From Robertmurraya massiliosenegalensis JC6 (GTDB taxonomy: Bacteria > Bacillota > Bacilli > Bacillales > Cytobacillaceae): 64,000 nucleotides of DNA. Made by a program: the position numbers and the translations under genes. Below are positions 13,866-23,557 of the stretch, piece after piece (the stretch's first letter is position 1; each line of letters opens with the position of its first letter). Below the pieces are notes generated by a model that did no database searches, had not been told where the DNA came from, and saw nothing but the letters and a program-made list of their open reading frames with translations. The stretch is taken from contig NZ_HE978511.1 in NCBI RefSeq assembly GCF_000311725.1, positions 116,610 through 180,609 of the forward strand, in the 5' to 3' direction.

Positions 13866-16815
13866 AGTGCTCCCCCTCTATCCATTCTGGTATTGGTGTA
13901 AAATCTACTCTTCTCCATTTTTCCTCCACTTTTACACTAAGCTGAGGTATACGATTACCAAAGCGATGATTCACCTTTGGCAGTGGTGGCTCACCCTTTT
14001 CTTCTAATACATCCATTTTCACACCCATTTCCTTATAGTTAGGTGTATGGGTGATTTTATCGTGATAGCTACTCGTCAGGCGATTAACCGCTTCATAATC
14101 TTCACTTGAATTCATCGTCAAATAGATTTCATTTCCTTTTACCCGGTCAGTAACCATTACTCTTACTTTGACTTGTCCATATGGAGAAGTTAAACGAACT
14201 AAAGAACCGTCCTCAAGTCCCCTTTCTTTTGCGAGTTCTGTTGATACATCAAGCCATGGATGGGGAACTTTATGAGTCAATCCTTCTGAACGATACGTCA
14301 TATTTCCTTCATGGAAATGTTCAAGCAAGCGACCATTATTTAAGTGAAGATCGTACTCTTCTCCTGCTATAAACGGTGGCGTCCAATCTACTGGATAAAG
14401 TCTCGCTTTCCCATCTGGAAAAAAGAAACGCTCTTCATATAAAAGGGGAGTATCGGTTCCATCTTTTTTAACTGGCCATATTAACGTATTCCAACCTTCT
14501 AAACGTTCATAGCTCACACCGGAAAAGATCGGTGCAAGGGATGCTGCCTCTGCCATAATTTCACTTGGGTCCTTATAATTCCATTTGGCACCTAAGCGAT
14601 TGGCTAACTCTTGGAAAATAAGCCAATCTGGTTTTGCTTCTCCAAGTGGCTCAAACACTTTATGGAAACGTTGAATTCTTCTTTCTGTATTGGTAAATGT
14701 ACCATCTTTTTCAAGACTTGGGGCTGCTGGCAAGACGACATTTGCAAACTGAGCGGTTTTGGAAAAAAAGACATCCTGAACGACGAAAAACTCTAATTTT
14801 TCAAATGCATCATGCACATGATTTGAATTGGAATCGACGATTGCCATATCTTCTCCAAATAAATACATCGCTCTTATTTTCCCATCCTGAATACCTTCTA
14901 CCATTTGGTGGTTATTCATCCCAGGTTTTTCTGGTAGTGATACGCCCCATGCTTTCTCATACCGTTCTCTTACTTCTTTATCTTGTACTGGCTCATACCC
15001 TGGATACCATGCAGGCATTGTACCGAAATCACAAGCTCCTTGAACATTGTTATGACCCCTTAACGGGTAAGCACCTGTTCCTTCACGTCCATAATTTCCT
15101 GTAACTAGTAATAGATTTGAAATGGCTGTACTACCATCTGATCCACCTAAATGTTGAGTTATTCCCATCGCCCATAAAATACAGACTGATTTTGCTTCAT
15201 GAATCATTTCCGCTAATTGAATAATTTCCTCCTGAGACAATCCCGTTATTTCCTCTGCGTAATCCAACGTGAATTTATCTAACGATGCTTTGTATTTTTC
15301 CACATCATTGACTCGTGATTGTAAAAATTCTTTATCTTCCCAACCTTGGTCAAAAATATATTTCGTGACAGCAGACAGCCAAACGAGGTCTGTGCTCGGT
15401 TTCGGATGAATATGAAGATTCGCTCGCTCCGCTAATTCATGCTTGCGAATATCAGCAACGATTATTTTTTGACCGTGTAGCTTATGCGATCTTTTAATTC
15501 TTGTAGCAAGCACGGGATGGGATTCAGCCGGGTTCGCTCCGATAACAATGATTAACTCCGACTTTTCAATATCACGCATTGTCCCAGAGTCACCACCAAT
15601 TCCAACCGTACGCATAAGACCTGTTGTTGCCGGAGATTGACAGTAACGGGAACAGTTATCAATATTATTCGTCCCCATCACTGAACGAGCAAACTTCTGG
15701 AAAATAAAATTTTCCTCATTTGAACATTTGGATGAAGCGATGTAACCGATCGAATCTGGACCATGCTCTTCTTTAATTCCTGACAACTTTGATGCAATTA
15801 ATTGCAACGCTTCTTCCCATGTTGCCTCAACAAACTCTTCCCCTTTCCGAATTAATGGTTTTGTCAAACGCTCTTCGCTATTAACAAAATCCCAACCGAA
15901 TTTTCCTTTAACACAGGTAGAGATACCATTGACAGGTGCTTCAGCTTGGGGCTCAATTTTCAAAATTTTTCGATCTTTTGTCCAAACCTCAAAGCTGCAT
16001 CCAACACCACAGTACGTACAAACCGTCTTTGTTCGTTTAATACGAGATTTACGCATCGCTGCTTCCACTTCAGAAATCGCAAAAATCTCTTTATAGCCCG
16101 GTTCTACTTCTTTTGTCATATCGATCATCGGTTCTAAAATCTTTGGTGGAATAGACGTTAGAAATCCAGCTTCGCCGAGCATCGTTTTTTCCATTAAAGC
16201 ATTACATGGACAGACGGTTACACAATGACCACAAGATACACAGGAAGATTGGTCGATGGGTACATCATTGTCCCAAATTACCCTTGGCGCTTCTCTATTC
16301 CAATCGATCGTTAACGTTTCGTTGACCTGTAAATCCTGACAAGCCTCCACACAACGCCCACATAAAATACATTGGTCCGGCTCATAGCGGTAAAAAGGAT
16401 GGGAATTATCGGGCGGATACGGCTTTGGTTGAAATTCATATTTTTGATGCTCAATTTCCAAATACTCAGCGGTATTATGAACGACACAATTGCCATTATT
16501 GTTATCGCAAACTGTACAATAAAGCTCATGATTTTTTAGGATTCTGCTCATTGCTTCATTTTGAGCTTCCTTGACCATTTTTGATTGGGTATCAACCAAC
16601 ATGTCCGGTTCTGCTTTGTGAGTACAAGCTCGAACCATCTCCCCATTTGCCTGAACGAAGCAAGTATCACATGTTTGAATAGACCCCAAATTCGGATGAT
16701 AGCAAATACTTGGAATCATATAATCTTGTGACTGAGCTACATCCAAGATCGTTTGACCTTCTTTTGCGGAATACTCCTTGCCGTTGATATGAATCGTAAA
16801 TGCTCCGTTTTCCAT
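13840..16815 (-). CDS. Molybdenum-dependent formate dehydrogenase large subunit (YrhE-like)
   Basis: 991 aa with fused electron-transfer domains. They are an N-terminal [2Fe-2S] domain (CYHPNLGSIQTCDTC, ~38-52), a His-ligated [4Fe-4S] segment (HELYCTVCDNNNGNC, ~95-109), two ferredoxin clusters (CILCGRCVEAC ~148; CVSCGHCVTVC ~191), then the bis-MGD oxidoreductase domain starting with CTYCGVGC (~267). The active-site residue is Cys in RYCQSPATTGL, where other FDHs have selenocysteine, and no UGA is used. The C-terminal molydopterin dinucleotide domain (VRLTSPYGQVKV) is complete. It oxidises formate to CO2 in the cytoplasm. AAGGAGG precedes the ATG. Confidence 0.94.
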   Translation of the reverse strand: MENGAFTIHINGKEYSAKEGQTILDVAQSQDYMIPSICYHPNLGSIQTCDTCFVQANGEMVRACTHKAEPDMLVDTQSKMVKEAQNEAMSRILKNHELYCTVCDNNNGNCVVHNTAEYLEIEHQKYEFQPKPYPPDNSHPFYRYEPDQCILCGRCVEACQDLQVNETLTIDWNREAPRVIWDNDVPIDQSSCVSCGHCVTVCPCNALMEKTMLGEAGFLTSIPPKILEPMIDMTKEVEPGYKEIFAISEVEAAMRKSRIKRTKTVCTYCGVGCSFEVWTKDRKILKIEPQAEAPVNGISTCVKGKFGWDFVNSEERLTKPLIRKGEEFVEATWEEALQLIASKLSGIKEEHGPDSIGYIASSKCSNEENFIFQKFARSVMGTNNIDNCSRYCQSPATTGLMRTVGIGGDSGTMRDIEKSELIIVIGANPAESHPVLATRIKRSHKLHGQKIIVADIRKHELAERANLHIHPKPSTDLVWLSAVTKYIFDQGWEDKEFLQSRVNDVEKYKASLDKFTLDYAEEITGLSQEEIIQLAEMIHEAKSVCILWAMGITQHLGGSDGSTAISNLLLVTGNYGREGTGAYPLRGHNNVQGACDFGTMPAWYPGYEPVQDKEVRERYEKAWGVSLPEKPGMNNHQMVEGIQDGKIRAMYLFGEDMAIVDSNSNHVHDAFEKLEFFVVQDVFFSKTAQFANVVLPAAPSLEKDGTFTNTERRIQRFHKVFEPLGEAKPDWLIFQELANRLGAKWNYKDPSEIMAEAASLAPIFSGVSYERLEGWNTLIWPVKKDGTDTPLLYEERFFFPDGKARLYPVDWTPPFIAGEEYDLHLNNGRLLEHFHEGNMTYRSEGLTHKVPHPWLDVSTELAKERGLEDGSLVRLTSPYGQVKVRVMVTDRVKGNEIYLTMNSSEDYEAVNRLTSSYHDKITHTPNYKEMGVKMDVLEEKGEPPLPKVNHRFGNRIPQLSVKVEEKWRRVDFTPIPEWIEGEHYGESDQAN

Positions 16816-16818
16816 CGT

Positions 16819-17652
16819 TTACCTCCTTGTTTTTTGTTTACTTTTCATTTCTAACAGATTGCTCCCCTCTGTCATTGCAGGTTTCAATGTTCCAATATAA
16901 GCAATCCAATACATCATTGCGACAAATATTCCACCGCCAATTGCATTCCCAATAAAAACAGGGATAAAATTCCAAATGTAATCCATCCAACTAAAATAAC
17001 CGGCAAAAATAGCTGCTGGGATGACAAACATATTGGCAACAACGTGTTGAAAACCGATTGCTACAAATGCCATAATTGGGAACCAAATCGCTAATATTTT
17101 TCCTGCGATATCCTCAGCTCCGTACGAGAGCCACACCGCAAGCCCGACGAGCCAATTACAACCGATTCCAGAGATCAAGCATGTCCAAAAACTAGCTTCG
17201 ATTTTCGCTTCAGCCATCGAAACTGTACTCGATAAATAGGGCTCAACACCTGTAAGACCGATAAGATGCCCGAAGAAATAGGCAATGAAAATCGCACCAA
17301 CAAAGTTGCTAATCGTAATCCAAAACCAATTATTGAGCAGTTGTTGCATTTTCACTTTTTTCGCTAAGCAGGCAATAGAAACAGCCATCATATTTCCCGT
17401 TAACAGTTCTCCACCCGCAATAATTAGCAGGATCAATCCTACAGGGAATACAGCTGCGCCTAAAAAACTCTTAAATGTTCCCCATTCATGTGGTAACCCA
17501 GCCACAATTCGAATATCTAATAAATACCCCATTGCGATAAACGCGCCTCCTAGAAATCCTAATACAAGCATGTTTACAAGTGGCAAGTTCGCCTTACGAT
17601 TTCCTGCTTCAACGGATAATTCAGCAATTCTTTGCGGCTGATGAAACCCCAT
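16819..17652 (-). CDS. Formate/nitrite transporter family channel (YrhG/FocA-like)
   Basis: 277 aa with six membrane segments. FNT signatures are NMLVLGFLGGAFIAMGYLL (first helix), GGELLTGNMMAVS (~80-92) and GCNWLVGLAVWLSYGAED (~160-177). It moves formate or related anions across the membrane. It is the first gene of the operon, 3 bp before the FDH gene, so formate is the likely substrate. Its ATG follows GGAGG. Confidence 0.92.
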   Translation of the reverse strand: MGFHQPQRIAELSVEAGNRKANLPLVNMLVLGFLGGAFIAMGYLLDIRIVAGLPHEWGTFKSFLGAAVFPVGLILLIIAGGELLTGNMMAVSIACLAKKVKMQQLLNNWFWITISNFVGAIFIAYFFGHLIGLTGVEPYLSSTVSMAEAKIEASFWTCLISGIGCNWLVGLAVWLSYGAEDIAGKILAIWFPIMAFVAIGFQHVVANMFVIPAAIFAGYFSWMDYIWNFIPVFIGNAIGGGIFVAMMYWIAYIGTLKPAMTEGSNLLEMKSKQKTRR

Positions 17653-17798
17653 TTCTCCGCCTCCTTTTCAATATAAAAATCATTTATTCATTTTCGAACA
17701 TGATATTAGAATTTCATAAATGAGGAAAAAAATGCATGATGTTGAACAAAATTGGAAATGGATAATTTCAGAAGAAGTTGGATGGAAGGAGTTATATA

Positions 17799-18026
17799 AT
17801 GAATATGGATAAAGAAATGTTATATCAACGAATCGAAACCATGATCATTTCATCTACCAATAGCCCAAAATATGTTTCATTCTCAACCGTTAAAATGGCA
17901 GATTTATTTGGAGTAAATCCGTTAGAGATTGAAGAGCGAGTAAATGAACTTTTAGAAGAAGGTCGCTTGAAAAAAACACAGCTTTCTGAGTTGCCTTCCT
18001 ATGAAGTCTATATGTTACCTTCCTAA
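17799..18026 (+). CDS. 75-aa winged-helix-like protein
   Basis: Start ATG at 17799 after AAGGAG; an in-frame TTG at 17778 would put that site inside the gene. The pattern VSFSTVKMADLFGVNPLEIEERVNELLEEGRLKK with a Tyr-rich end reads as a helix-turn-helix followed by a wing. It is divergent from the FDH operon and close to its start, so it may regulate that operon, but no family match is clear to me. Confidence 0.65.
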   Translation: MNMDKEMLYQRIETMIISSTNSPKYVSFSTVKMADLFGVNPLEIEERVNELLEEGRLKKTQLSELPSYEVYMLPS

Positions 18027-18032
18027 ATTAAA

Positions 18033-18075
18033 AAGGGAGTAAATCGATTGTAAGCATCGATTTACTCCCTCTTTC
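18033..18075 (+). terminator. Terminator after the winged-helix gene
   Basis: AGGGAGTAAATCGAT pairs perfectly with ATCGATTTACTCCCT around a 7-base loop, followed by CTTTCC. It probably ends both this gene and the convergent desulfurase gene. Confidence 0.8.
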
Positions 18076-18142
18076 CTGTTCAATATTCTTTTCTACTATT
18101 CTTTATGTCAAACGAAATTGATTTACTTTCAGTTTTATCTTC

Positions 18143-19258
18143 TCATCCCTTTTCAACTGCTACTAATGAATCTACCACTCTATCAATCTCTTCTTTTGTT
18201 GTATGGCGCCCAAGACTGAAACGAATGGCTCCCATTCCGACCTTTTCAGTCACACCCATTTCTTTTAAAACAGGCGAAAGCTCTACACTACCTGCGTGAC
18301 AAGCGGATCCTGTCGAGGCGGCTAAATAAGGAATCTCATCTAATAGCTCTTGCCCCACTTTTCCAACAAAGCTCACATTTAATGTGTTAGGCAATCGTTC
18401 CGTTGGATGCCCATTTAACTGTACTCTTTCAGCGAATTCATTTTCTAATCTGTGCCAAAAATAGTGAGTCAGCTCCTGAACGCCTAAAGTCGTTTTATTC
18501 GCTAACTCACAAGCTTTTCCTAACCCGACGGCAAGTAATGTGTTTTCAGTTCCTGCGCGCATGCCATTTTCATGACTTGCTCCGTGAATGAGTGGTTCAA
18601 GTTTGATTCCTTCTCTTACATAAAGAGCACCAATCCCTTTAGGGGCGTACAGCTTATGACCCGCAATCGTTAACATATCGACATTTAGATCTGCGACATT
18701 CACCTCTACTTTGCCGAGTGATTGTGAAGCATCTGTATGAAATGTGAGCCCATGTTTAGATGCAATTTTTCCAATTTCCTTAATCGGTTGTAATGTTCCT
18801 GTTTCATTATTGGCATGCATTATTGAAATCAAAATCGTTTCCTTCGTGATCGCATTTTCAATTTCTTCTGGTGCTACCCTGCCGTATTCGTCTACTCCTA
18901 CATACGTCACCTTTGCCCCTAATCGTTCAAGAAAGCGACAAGGATTCATAATCGCCGGATGTTCGATTCTTGAAGTAATAATATGATTGCCTTTATCGAA
19001 ATTATGGAAACAAATTCCTTTTAACGCTAAATTATTTGCTTCACTTCCACCACTCGTGAAAATGATCTCATTTTCTTTACAGTCAATAAGCTTCGCAACC
19101 TGACTTCTAGCTTTATGTAGTAATTCTTTCACAGGTTTCCCAGCCCAATGTAATGCCGATGGATTCCCATAATAATCCATTAACAGAGGAGTCATTGCTT
19201 CCACTACTTCTGGGGCTATTGGGGTACTTGCATTGAAATCAAGATATACTTTTTCCAT
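18143..19258 (-). CDS. Cysteine desulfurase (NifS/IscS family)
   Basis: 371 aa from the ATG at 19258 after AAAGGTGG; eight extra upstream residues are in frame but lack a ribosome site. Visible features are YLDFNASTP, TSGGSEANNLALKG, MHANNETGTLQPI, FHTDASQSLGK, the PLP lysine in AGHKLYAPKG and the catalytic Cys in GSACHAGS. It converts cysteine to alanine and a persulfide for Fe-S clusters, thiolated tRNA or molybdenum cofactor. The distance to fdhD makes service to formate dehydrogenase possible but unproven. Confidence 0.92.
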   Translation of the reverse strand: MEKVYLDFNASTPIAPEVVEAMTPLLMDYYGNPSALHWAGKPVKELLHKARSQVAKLIDCKENEIIFTSGGSEANNLALKGICFHNFDKGNHIITSRIEHPAIMNPCRFLERLGAKVTYVGVDEYGRVAPEEIENAITKETILISIMHANNETGTLQPIKEIGKIASKHGLTFHTDASQSLGKVEVNVADLNVDMLTIAGHKLYAPKGIGALYVREGIKLEPLIHGASHENGMRAGTENTLLAVGLGKACELANKTTLGVQELTHYFWHRLENEFAERVQLNGHPTERLPNTLNVSFVGKVGQELLDEIPYLAASTGSACHAGSVELSPVLKEMGVTEKVGMGAIRFSLGRHTTKEEIDRVVDSLVAVEKG

Positions 19259-19287
19259 CTCTGTCACCACCTTTTCCAACATTATAA

Positions 19288-19316
19288 CAAAAGAGCACAG
19301 TTAGATTGTGCTCTTA
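19288..19316 (-). terminator. Terminator of the MFS gene
   Basis: On the minus strand GAGCACA pairs with TGTGCTC directly after the stop codon, followed by TTTTGTT. The stop codon touches the stem. Confidence 0.82.
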
Positions 19317-20537
19317 AGTCGTTTCAGTCATTACAGGTTTTCCTGTTTCTACTAAAGTTTTGTTTTTTCCTAATAAAAATGAAAGTAATACAAGAAGGAT
19401 TCCCGTTCCTATAAGAAGAATTTCAATTTCAATGAAGTCTGCAATCGGACCAAAAATAAGCATCCCGATTGGCATCATGGAAGTCGAAATCATCCCAAAT
19501 ACTCCGAAGATTCTTCCTAAATAGTTCTCTTCGACTTTTTCTTGAACTAAGGTCATCGTTGGCGTGTTGAATATTGGCATCGCCACCCCAAAGATAGCCA
19601 TAAAGAGTAAATAGAGCCAAAAGATTGGAACCACTCCTAATGCAAAGGTACAAGCTCCCATTAAAAGGCTAGCAAAAGTCATCGTGTAAATTTTATTTTT
19701 AAAGCCACCCCATGTTGCGATGATTCCTCCGCCTGCCATCATGCCAACGGAAAAAGCAATCTCAATCGCTGTTAGTCTCCATACTTCATCGCCAAAACTA
19801 CGTACGACCTGTAACGGAGTTAAGAATGCAGCAGGAGCCATCAACACAAAGAAAACCGCAAAGAATAAGAAGAATACTTTTAAAAAGTTCGTCTCCTTAA
19901 TATAAGCTAATCCTTCTTTCATATCACTAAAGTAGCTTGTCGTTTGTTTGACTGCAGCCTTGGCATGGACTGGAATCTTGAAAAATACGAGCAATGTAAA
20001 TATCGCAATTGCTGCCGTAATGACATCAATGAAGAAAATCATTTCGAGTGTCGCCCATGTTAATAACCCCGCACTGACAATAGGAGATACAAACATAATG
20101 ACAGCTTGGATACTTCCATTTATCCCATTGATTTTTGTAAGCTGCTCCTTCGGCACAATCTGTGGTAAAATCGCCCCTACCGCTGGTGTTTGGATTCCTG
20201 TCCCAAGCGCACGAATCGCAGCCATTACAAAGAGTAACCATGTCGCTTCATACCCCATTAAAAAGACGATCGCTAAAATAAGGGTAGCGAAAGCGATCGA
20301 AGCATCGGCTACAATGATAAGGATCTTTCGGTTAAAACGGTCTGCCCACACCCCAGCAAAAGGAGACAAAATAAATGTAGGAATAAAACCGCAAATGATG
20401 TATAACGTCATCATCATCCCTGATTCTGTCGTCAAAGTTATATACCACATGATCGCATATTGGACAAGCGATGATCCAAAGAGCGAAATCGTTTGACTAC
20501 TTAAAAAAAGGATAATGTCTTTCTTCCATTTTTCCAT
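19314..20537 (-). CDS. MFS efflux transporter (DHA3/MefA-like)
   Basis: 407 aa, about 12 membrane segments. The A motif of the major facilitator superfamily is GVWADRFNRK (about 63-72). PSPFAG-like loop spacing, the RALGTGIQTPAVGAILPQIVP block and LTKINGINGS are typical of the macrolide-efflux-like DHA3 group. It probably exports a drug or metabolite by proton antiport; the substrate cannot be read from the sequence. It is a single gene with its own terminator. Confidence 0.85.
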   Translation of the reverse strand: MEKWKKDIILFLSSQTISLFGSSLVQYAIMWYITLTTESGMMMTLYIICGFIPTFILSPFAGVWADRFNRKILIIVADASIAFATLILAIVFLMGYEATWLLFVMAAIRALGTGIQTPAVGAILPQIVPKEQLTKINGINGSIQAVIMFVSPIVSAGLLTWATLEMIFFIDVITAAIAIFTLLVFFKIPVHAKAAVKQTTSYFSDMKEGLAYIKETNFLKVFFLFFAVFFVLMAPAAFLTPLQVVRSFGDEVWRLTAIEIAFSVGMMAGGGIIATWGGFKNKIYTMTFASLLMGACTFALGVVPIFWLYLLFMAIFGVAMPIFNTPTMTLVQEKVEENYLGRIFGVFGMISTSMMPIGMLIFGPIADFIEIEILLIGTGILLVLLSFLLGKNKTLVETGKPVMTETT

Positions 20538-20653
20538 TCAATCACAACCTCTACTTTATACGAGTCGCAAGAAACAACCCAATCCTCAAAATTATAGCAG
20601 ATTTCTATCATAAGTATAGGAAAAATTTTTCAACAAAATGCAACAACAACGTT

Positions 20654-20681
20654 AAAAATAGTCGCCCATATCGAGCGACTA
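20654..20681 (-). terminator. Terminator of the wall hydrolase gene
   Basis: ATAGTCGC pairs with GCGACTAT; on the minus strand TTTTTAACG follows. It lies about 185 bp after the hydrolase stop, with the dispersed repeat in between. Confidence 0.7.
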
Positions 20682-20694
20682 TCTCTTTTTATTG

Positions 20695-20864
20695 AACGCT
20701 GATTTCGTAATGATTATGGCTTTTTCGTAAATGTCCACATTTTTTTCTCTGAAAAAAATCTGAGGCTGACATTTACCCCTCAAATGAGGTTTTAGAACAC
20801 AGATTAGCACGGCACTTTTTGCTTACTTGATTCTCATTTAATAACAATGTTTGCGAAAAGAGCC
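20695..20864. repeat. Dispersed intergenic repeat, copy A
   Basis: Shares ordered blocks with 56133-56298: AACGCTG, TTTCGTAATGAT, TTCGTAAATG, AAATGAGGTTTTAGAACACA, ACTTTT/GCTTACT, CTCATTTAA and AACAATGTTTG. About 50 bp between TTCGTAAATG and AAATGAGG is present only in this copy. It is non-coding on both strands and reaches the stop codon of the neighbouring gene. Confidence 0.85.
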
Positions 20865-21914
20865 TTATTGAATAACTCTTTTTGAAAATAAGTAGTTTTT
20901 TGACCAGTAGCTATTTTGCATTACATTTTTTGTAATTGCTACACCAAGAGAAGTTGAAGCATGAATCATACTTCCATCCCCCATATAGATGCCAACATGT
21001 GCGACTCTTCCATCACTATAAGAATCTTTTATAGTGAAGAACATTAAATCTCCAGCCTGTAGATTCGTAACCGTTGTTCCTTTACTTGCTTGGTCACGTG
21101 AAACCCTTGGAATGCTAATGCCAACCTGTTGGAAGACGAGTTGAGTATACGATGAACAGTCAAATAGTTTCGGCGCTTCGGCTAATGTTGCCCCAAATTT
21201 ATATCCAGCACCTATATATTTTTTCGCAACCTCTAACACTTTCTGTCTTTGAGCTGCTACAGACGTTTGGTTCTTGTTTTTTACAGGTTCATGTTCTTTA
21301 ACAGGCTCCATTTCTTTTGGAGTACCACCGTCAGGTAACTTTAAAATTTGTCCATCTTTAATAATGTTTGACGTCAGGTTATTTGCTTTTTTCAAATCAT
21401 CCACTGTGGTGTGATGTAGGCGAGAAATATTCCATAATGAATCGCCTGAATGGACGACATATTGTTGAGCTGGTTTTTGAACTTGAATGGAGCCATTTGA
21501 TTTATTAAATGTAATATACGTATTGAATATTGCTCCACCAGCATGCAATGAAATATAAGCTGTATTATTTATCCATCGAGGAGCTTTTATATTTACATAT
21601 TCATTCCCCTTTTTAGCCTGAGTACCACCCATCGTCGTTCGAATTGCTGTAGATCCATCAGTCACTTCATACGTTAATGTCTTTTCTTCAAACTTAATAC
21701 TATTGTATCCGAGAATTTTCGCTAATTGAACAAACGGTAAATAATAAACACCATCAATGATTATTGGATTAATCCCATTTACTATTTTTCCATTAATGGA
21801 GATCCCTGCTGTTGGCACTTGTTCAACCTGAGCGCTTGTGCTTAAAGCTCCGCTCGTAATAACCCCAAAAATGAATACGATAATAGCCAGTATTCTTAGT
21901 TGTTGTTTTCGCAT
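20865..21914 (-). CDS. Secreted LysM-NlpC/P60 peptidoglycan hydrolase
   Basis: 349 aa. Residues 1-~28 are a signal peptide. Residues ~35-145 resemble the copper-amine-oxidase N-terminal/stalk domain (NGINPIIIDGVYYLPFVQLAKILGY...). A LysM domain follows (YVVHSGDSLWNISRLH...ILKLP, ~150-195), then a Glu/Lys/Pro linker and an NlpC/P60 domain (~225-349) with catalytic Cys in DCSSYTQLVF, His in RVAHVGIYMGDG and the polar third residue in MIHAS. It is a D,L-endopeptidase acting on the cell wall. It is divergent from cydAB-type genes. Confidence 0.9.
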   Translation of the reverse strand: MRKQQLRILAIIVFIFGVITSGALSTSAQVEQVPTAGISINGKIVNGINPIIIDGVYYLPFVQLAKILGYNSIKFEEKTLTYEVTDGSTAIRTTMGGTQAKKGNEYVNIKAPRWINNTAYISLHAGGAIFNTYITFNKSNGSIQVQKPAQQYVVHSGDSLWNISRLHHTTVDDLKKANNLTSNIIKDGQILKLPDGGTPKEMEPVKEHEPVKNKNQTSVAAQRQKVLEVAKKYIGAGYKFGATLAEAPKLFDCSSYTQLVFQQVGISIPRVSRDQASKGTTVTNLQAGDLMFFTIKDSYSDGRVAHVGIYMGDGSMIHASTSLGVAITKNVMQNSYWSKNYLFSKRVIQ

Positions 21915-22182
21915 TTTTTATCTCCTTTTGAAGTTTTATGTTGCAAATAAAGTTTCACAATTTTTAACATGTATCGTTATGATGTGTTTTGAGTCAATTT
22001 TTATTCTTCTAAATAAGCGATTTTTGGAACTGGTTCAGTTTTGAAGTCCATACATGATTTTCTTTGGTGCTTATAGCGATTTGAGGCTAAAATCCGGGAC
22101 TTTCTTAAAGCCAAATTTTACATATAATTGATCCTTTTGGAAATAAATATGTAGACAACATTTTCTGAGAGGACGAACGAAT

Positions 22183-23544
22183 GTGGATGATTTATTAATT
22201 GCACGGTCCTTATTTGGCACTACGATGGCCTTTCACATTATTTTTGCCACCATCGGTGTTGGACTACCGTTTATGATTTTAGTTGCGGAGTTACTCTATC
22301 AAAAAACAAAAGATCTTGATTACGTAGTTATGGCGAAACGATGGACAAAAGCGTTTGCTGTTCTACTTGGTGTTGGGATCCCTACCGGAACGATTGCAGG
22401 TGTTCAGCTTTCCTTATTATGGCCCGGATTTATGGAAGTGATTGGTCGGGTTATGCCTTTACCTTTTCAAATTGAAATCTATGCCTTTTTCGTTGAAGCA
22501 CTGTTTATGTCCATTTATGTCTATGCTGCCGAGAGAATTGCACCATGGATGCGGATTGCCAGTTTAATATTCGTTGCATTAGGAGCCATAGCATCTGCCA
22601 TTCTTATTACAAATGTCCACGCCTTTCAAGGGACTCCTGCAGGATTTCGTTATGAAAATGGACAATATCTTGAGATCGATCCGTGGGCTGCCTTTTTTAA
22701 TCCGAGCTTTTTTGTGACCGCGGGCCATGTTGCTCTATCCGCATATGTAGTCGGCGCATTCGTCGTAGGAGCAGTTGCAGCTTTTAAAATTAGAAAGCAA
22801 TCCGTTGGTTCACGAGAGTATTTGTTTCATAAAAAAGCGCTCCATTTAAGCTTAGTGATCGGCTGTCTCTTTGCTTTATTTACTGCCTTAAATGGACATT
22901 CTGCCGCACAATATTTGCATCAATACCAACCGGAAAAATTAGCAGCTGCTGAAGGCTTATTCGAGACACAATCACATGCCCCGCTTGCTATCGGTGGTTT
23001 TACAGATAAAGAAACGCAGGAAGTGAAGTGGGCACTTGAAATTCCTTGGGCTCTCAGCTTTCTTTCTGGAAACAGCTTTGACACAGTAGTTGTTGGCCTA
23101 AACGACTTTCCTGAAGAATATTGGCCACCATTATTTATCCATACCCTTTTCAATGGAATGGTTGGCATCGGAACTCTACTTATCCTAATCCCGCTTTTAG
23201 TTTTTGCTTGGAGGAAAATTCTCAAAAGGAAGACTTATCCAAAACCGTTACTCTGGACACTCGTCATGTGCGGTCCATTAGCTGTACTTGCGATTGAATT
23301 CGGCTGGGTGTTTGCTTGTACCGGACGGCAGCCATGGGTGATTTATCGTATTCTTAGCACCGCAGAATCTGCAACAACTGCCACAAATTTAGCTACATTG
23401 TTCATCTTATTTATTGCCGTTTATATTGTTTTAGGGATTGCCGTTGTTGCCGTTTTATTGTACTTCTTTCGAAAAAATAGTGTCCTGGATGATATTGAGC
23501 GGGCAGAAAAGAAGGATGTACCACTCTTTAGTACAAATACATAG
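22183..23544 (+). CDS. Cytochrome bd-type quinol oxidase subunit I (YthA/CydA)
   Basis: 453 aa, about nine membrane segments. The conserved heme b595 His is in FGTTMAFHIIFATIGVG. GVGIPTGTIAGVQLSLLWPGF, FQIEIYAFFVEALFMSIYVYA and the GRQPWVIY block near the C-terminus are subunit I signatures. The Q-loop is short, as in the cyanide-insensitive/YthA branch. It oxidises quinol and reduces O2 in the cytoplasmic membrane. GTG start after GAGAGG; an operon with subunit II. Confidence 0.92.
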   Translation: MDDLLIARSLFGTTMAFHIIFATIGVGLPFMILVAELLYQKTKDLDYVVMAKRWTKAFAVLLGVGIPTGTIAGVQLSLLWPGFMEVIGRVMPLPFQIEIYAFFVEALFMSIYVYAAERIAPWMRIASLIFVALGAIASAILITNVHAFQGTPAGFRYENGQYLEIDPWAAFFNPSFFVTAGHVALSAYVVGAFVVGAVAAFKIRKQSVGSREYLFHKKALHLSLVIGCLFALFTALNGHSAAQYLHQYQPEKLAAAEGLFETQSHAPLAIGGFTDKETQEVKWALEIPWALSFLSGNSFDTVVVGLNDFPEEYWPPLFIHTLFNGMVGIGTLLILIPLLVFAWRKILKRKTYPKPLLWTLVMCGPLAVLAIEFGWVFACTGRQPWVIYRILSTAESATTATNLATLFILFIAVYIVLGIAVVAVLLYFFRKNSVLDDIERAEKKDVPLFSTNT

Positions 23545-23557
23545 GAGGAGCTAAGAT

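Noticed and set aside
21942-21962. Rex operator between the wall hydrolase and the bd oxidase genes
   Set aside because: TTGCAAATAAAGTTTCACAA has one good half (TTTCACAA) but the other half and spacing do not fit TTGTGAA-N4-TTCACAA well enough.
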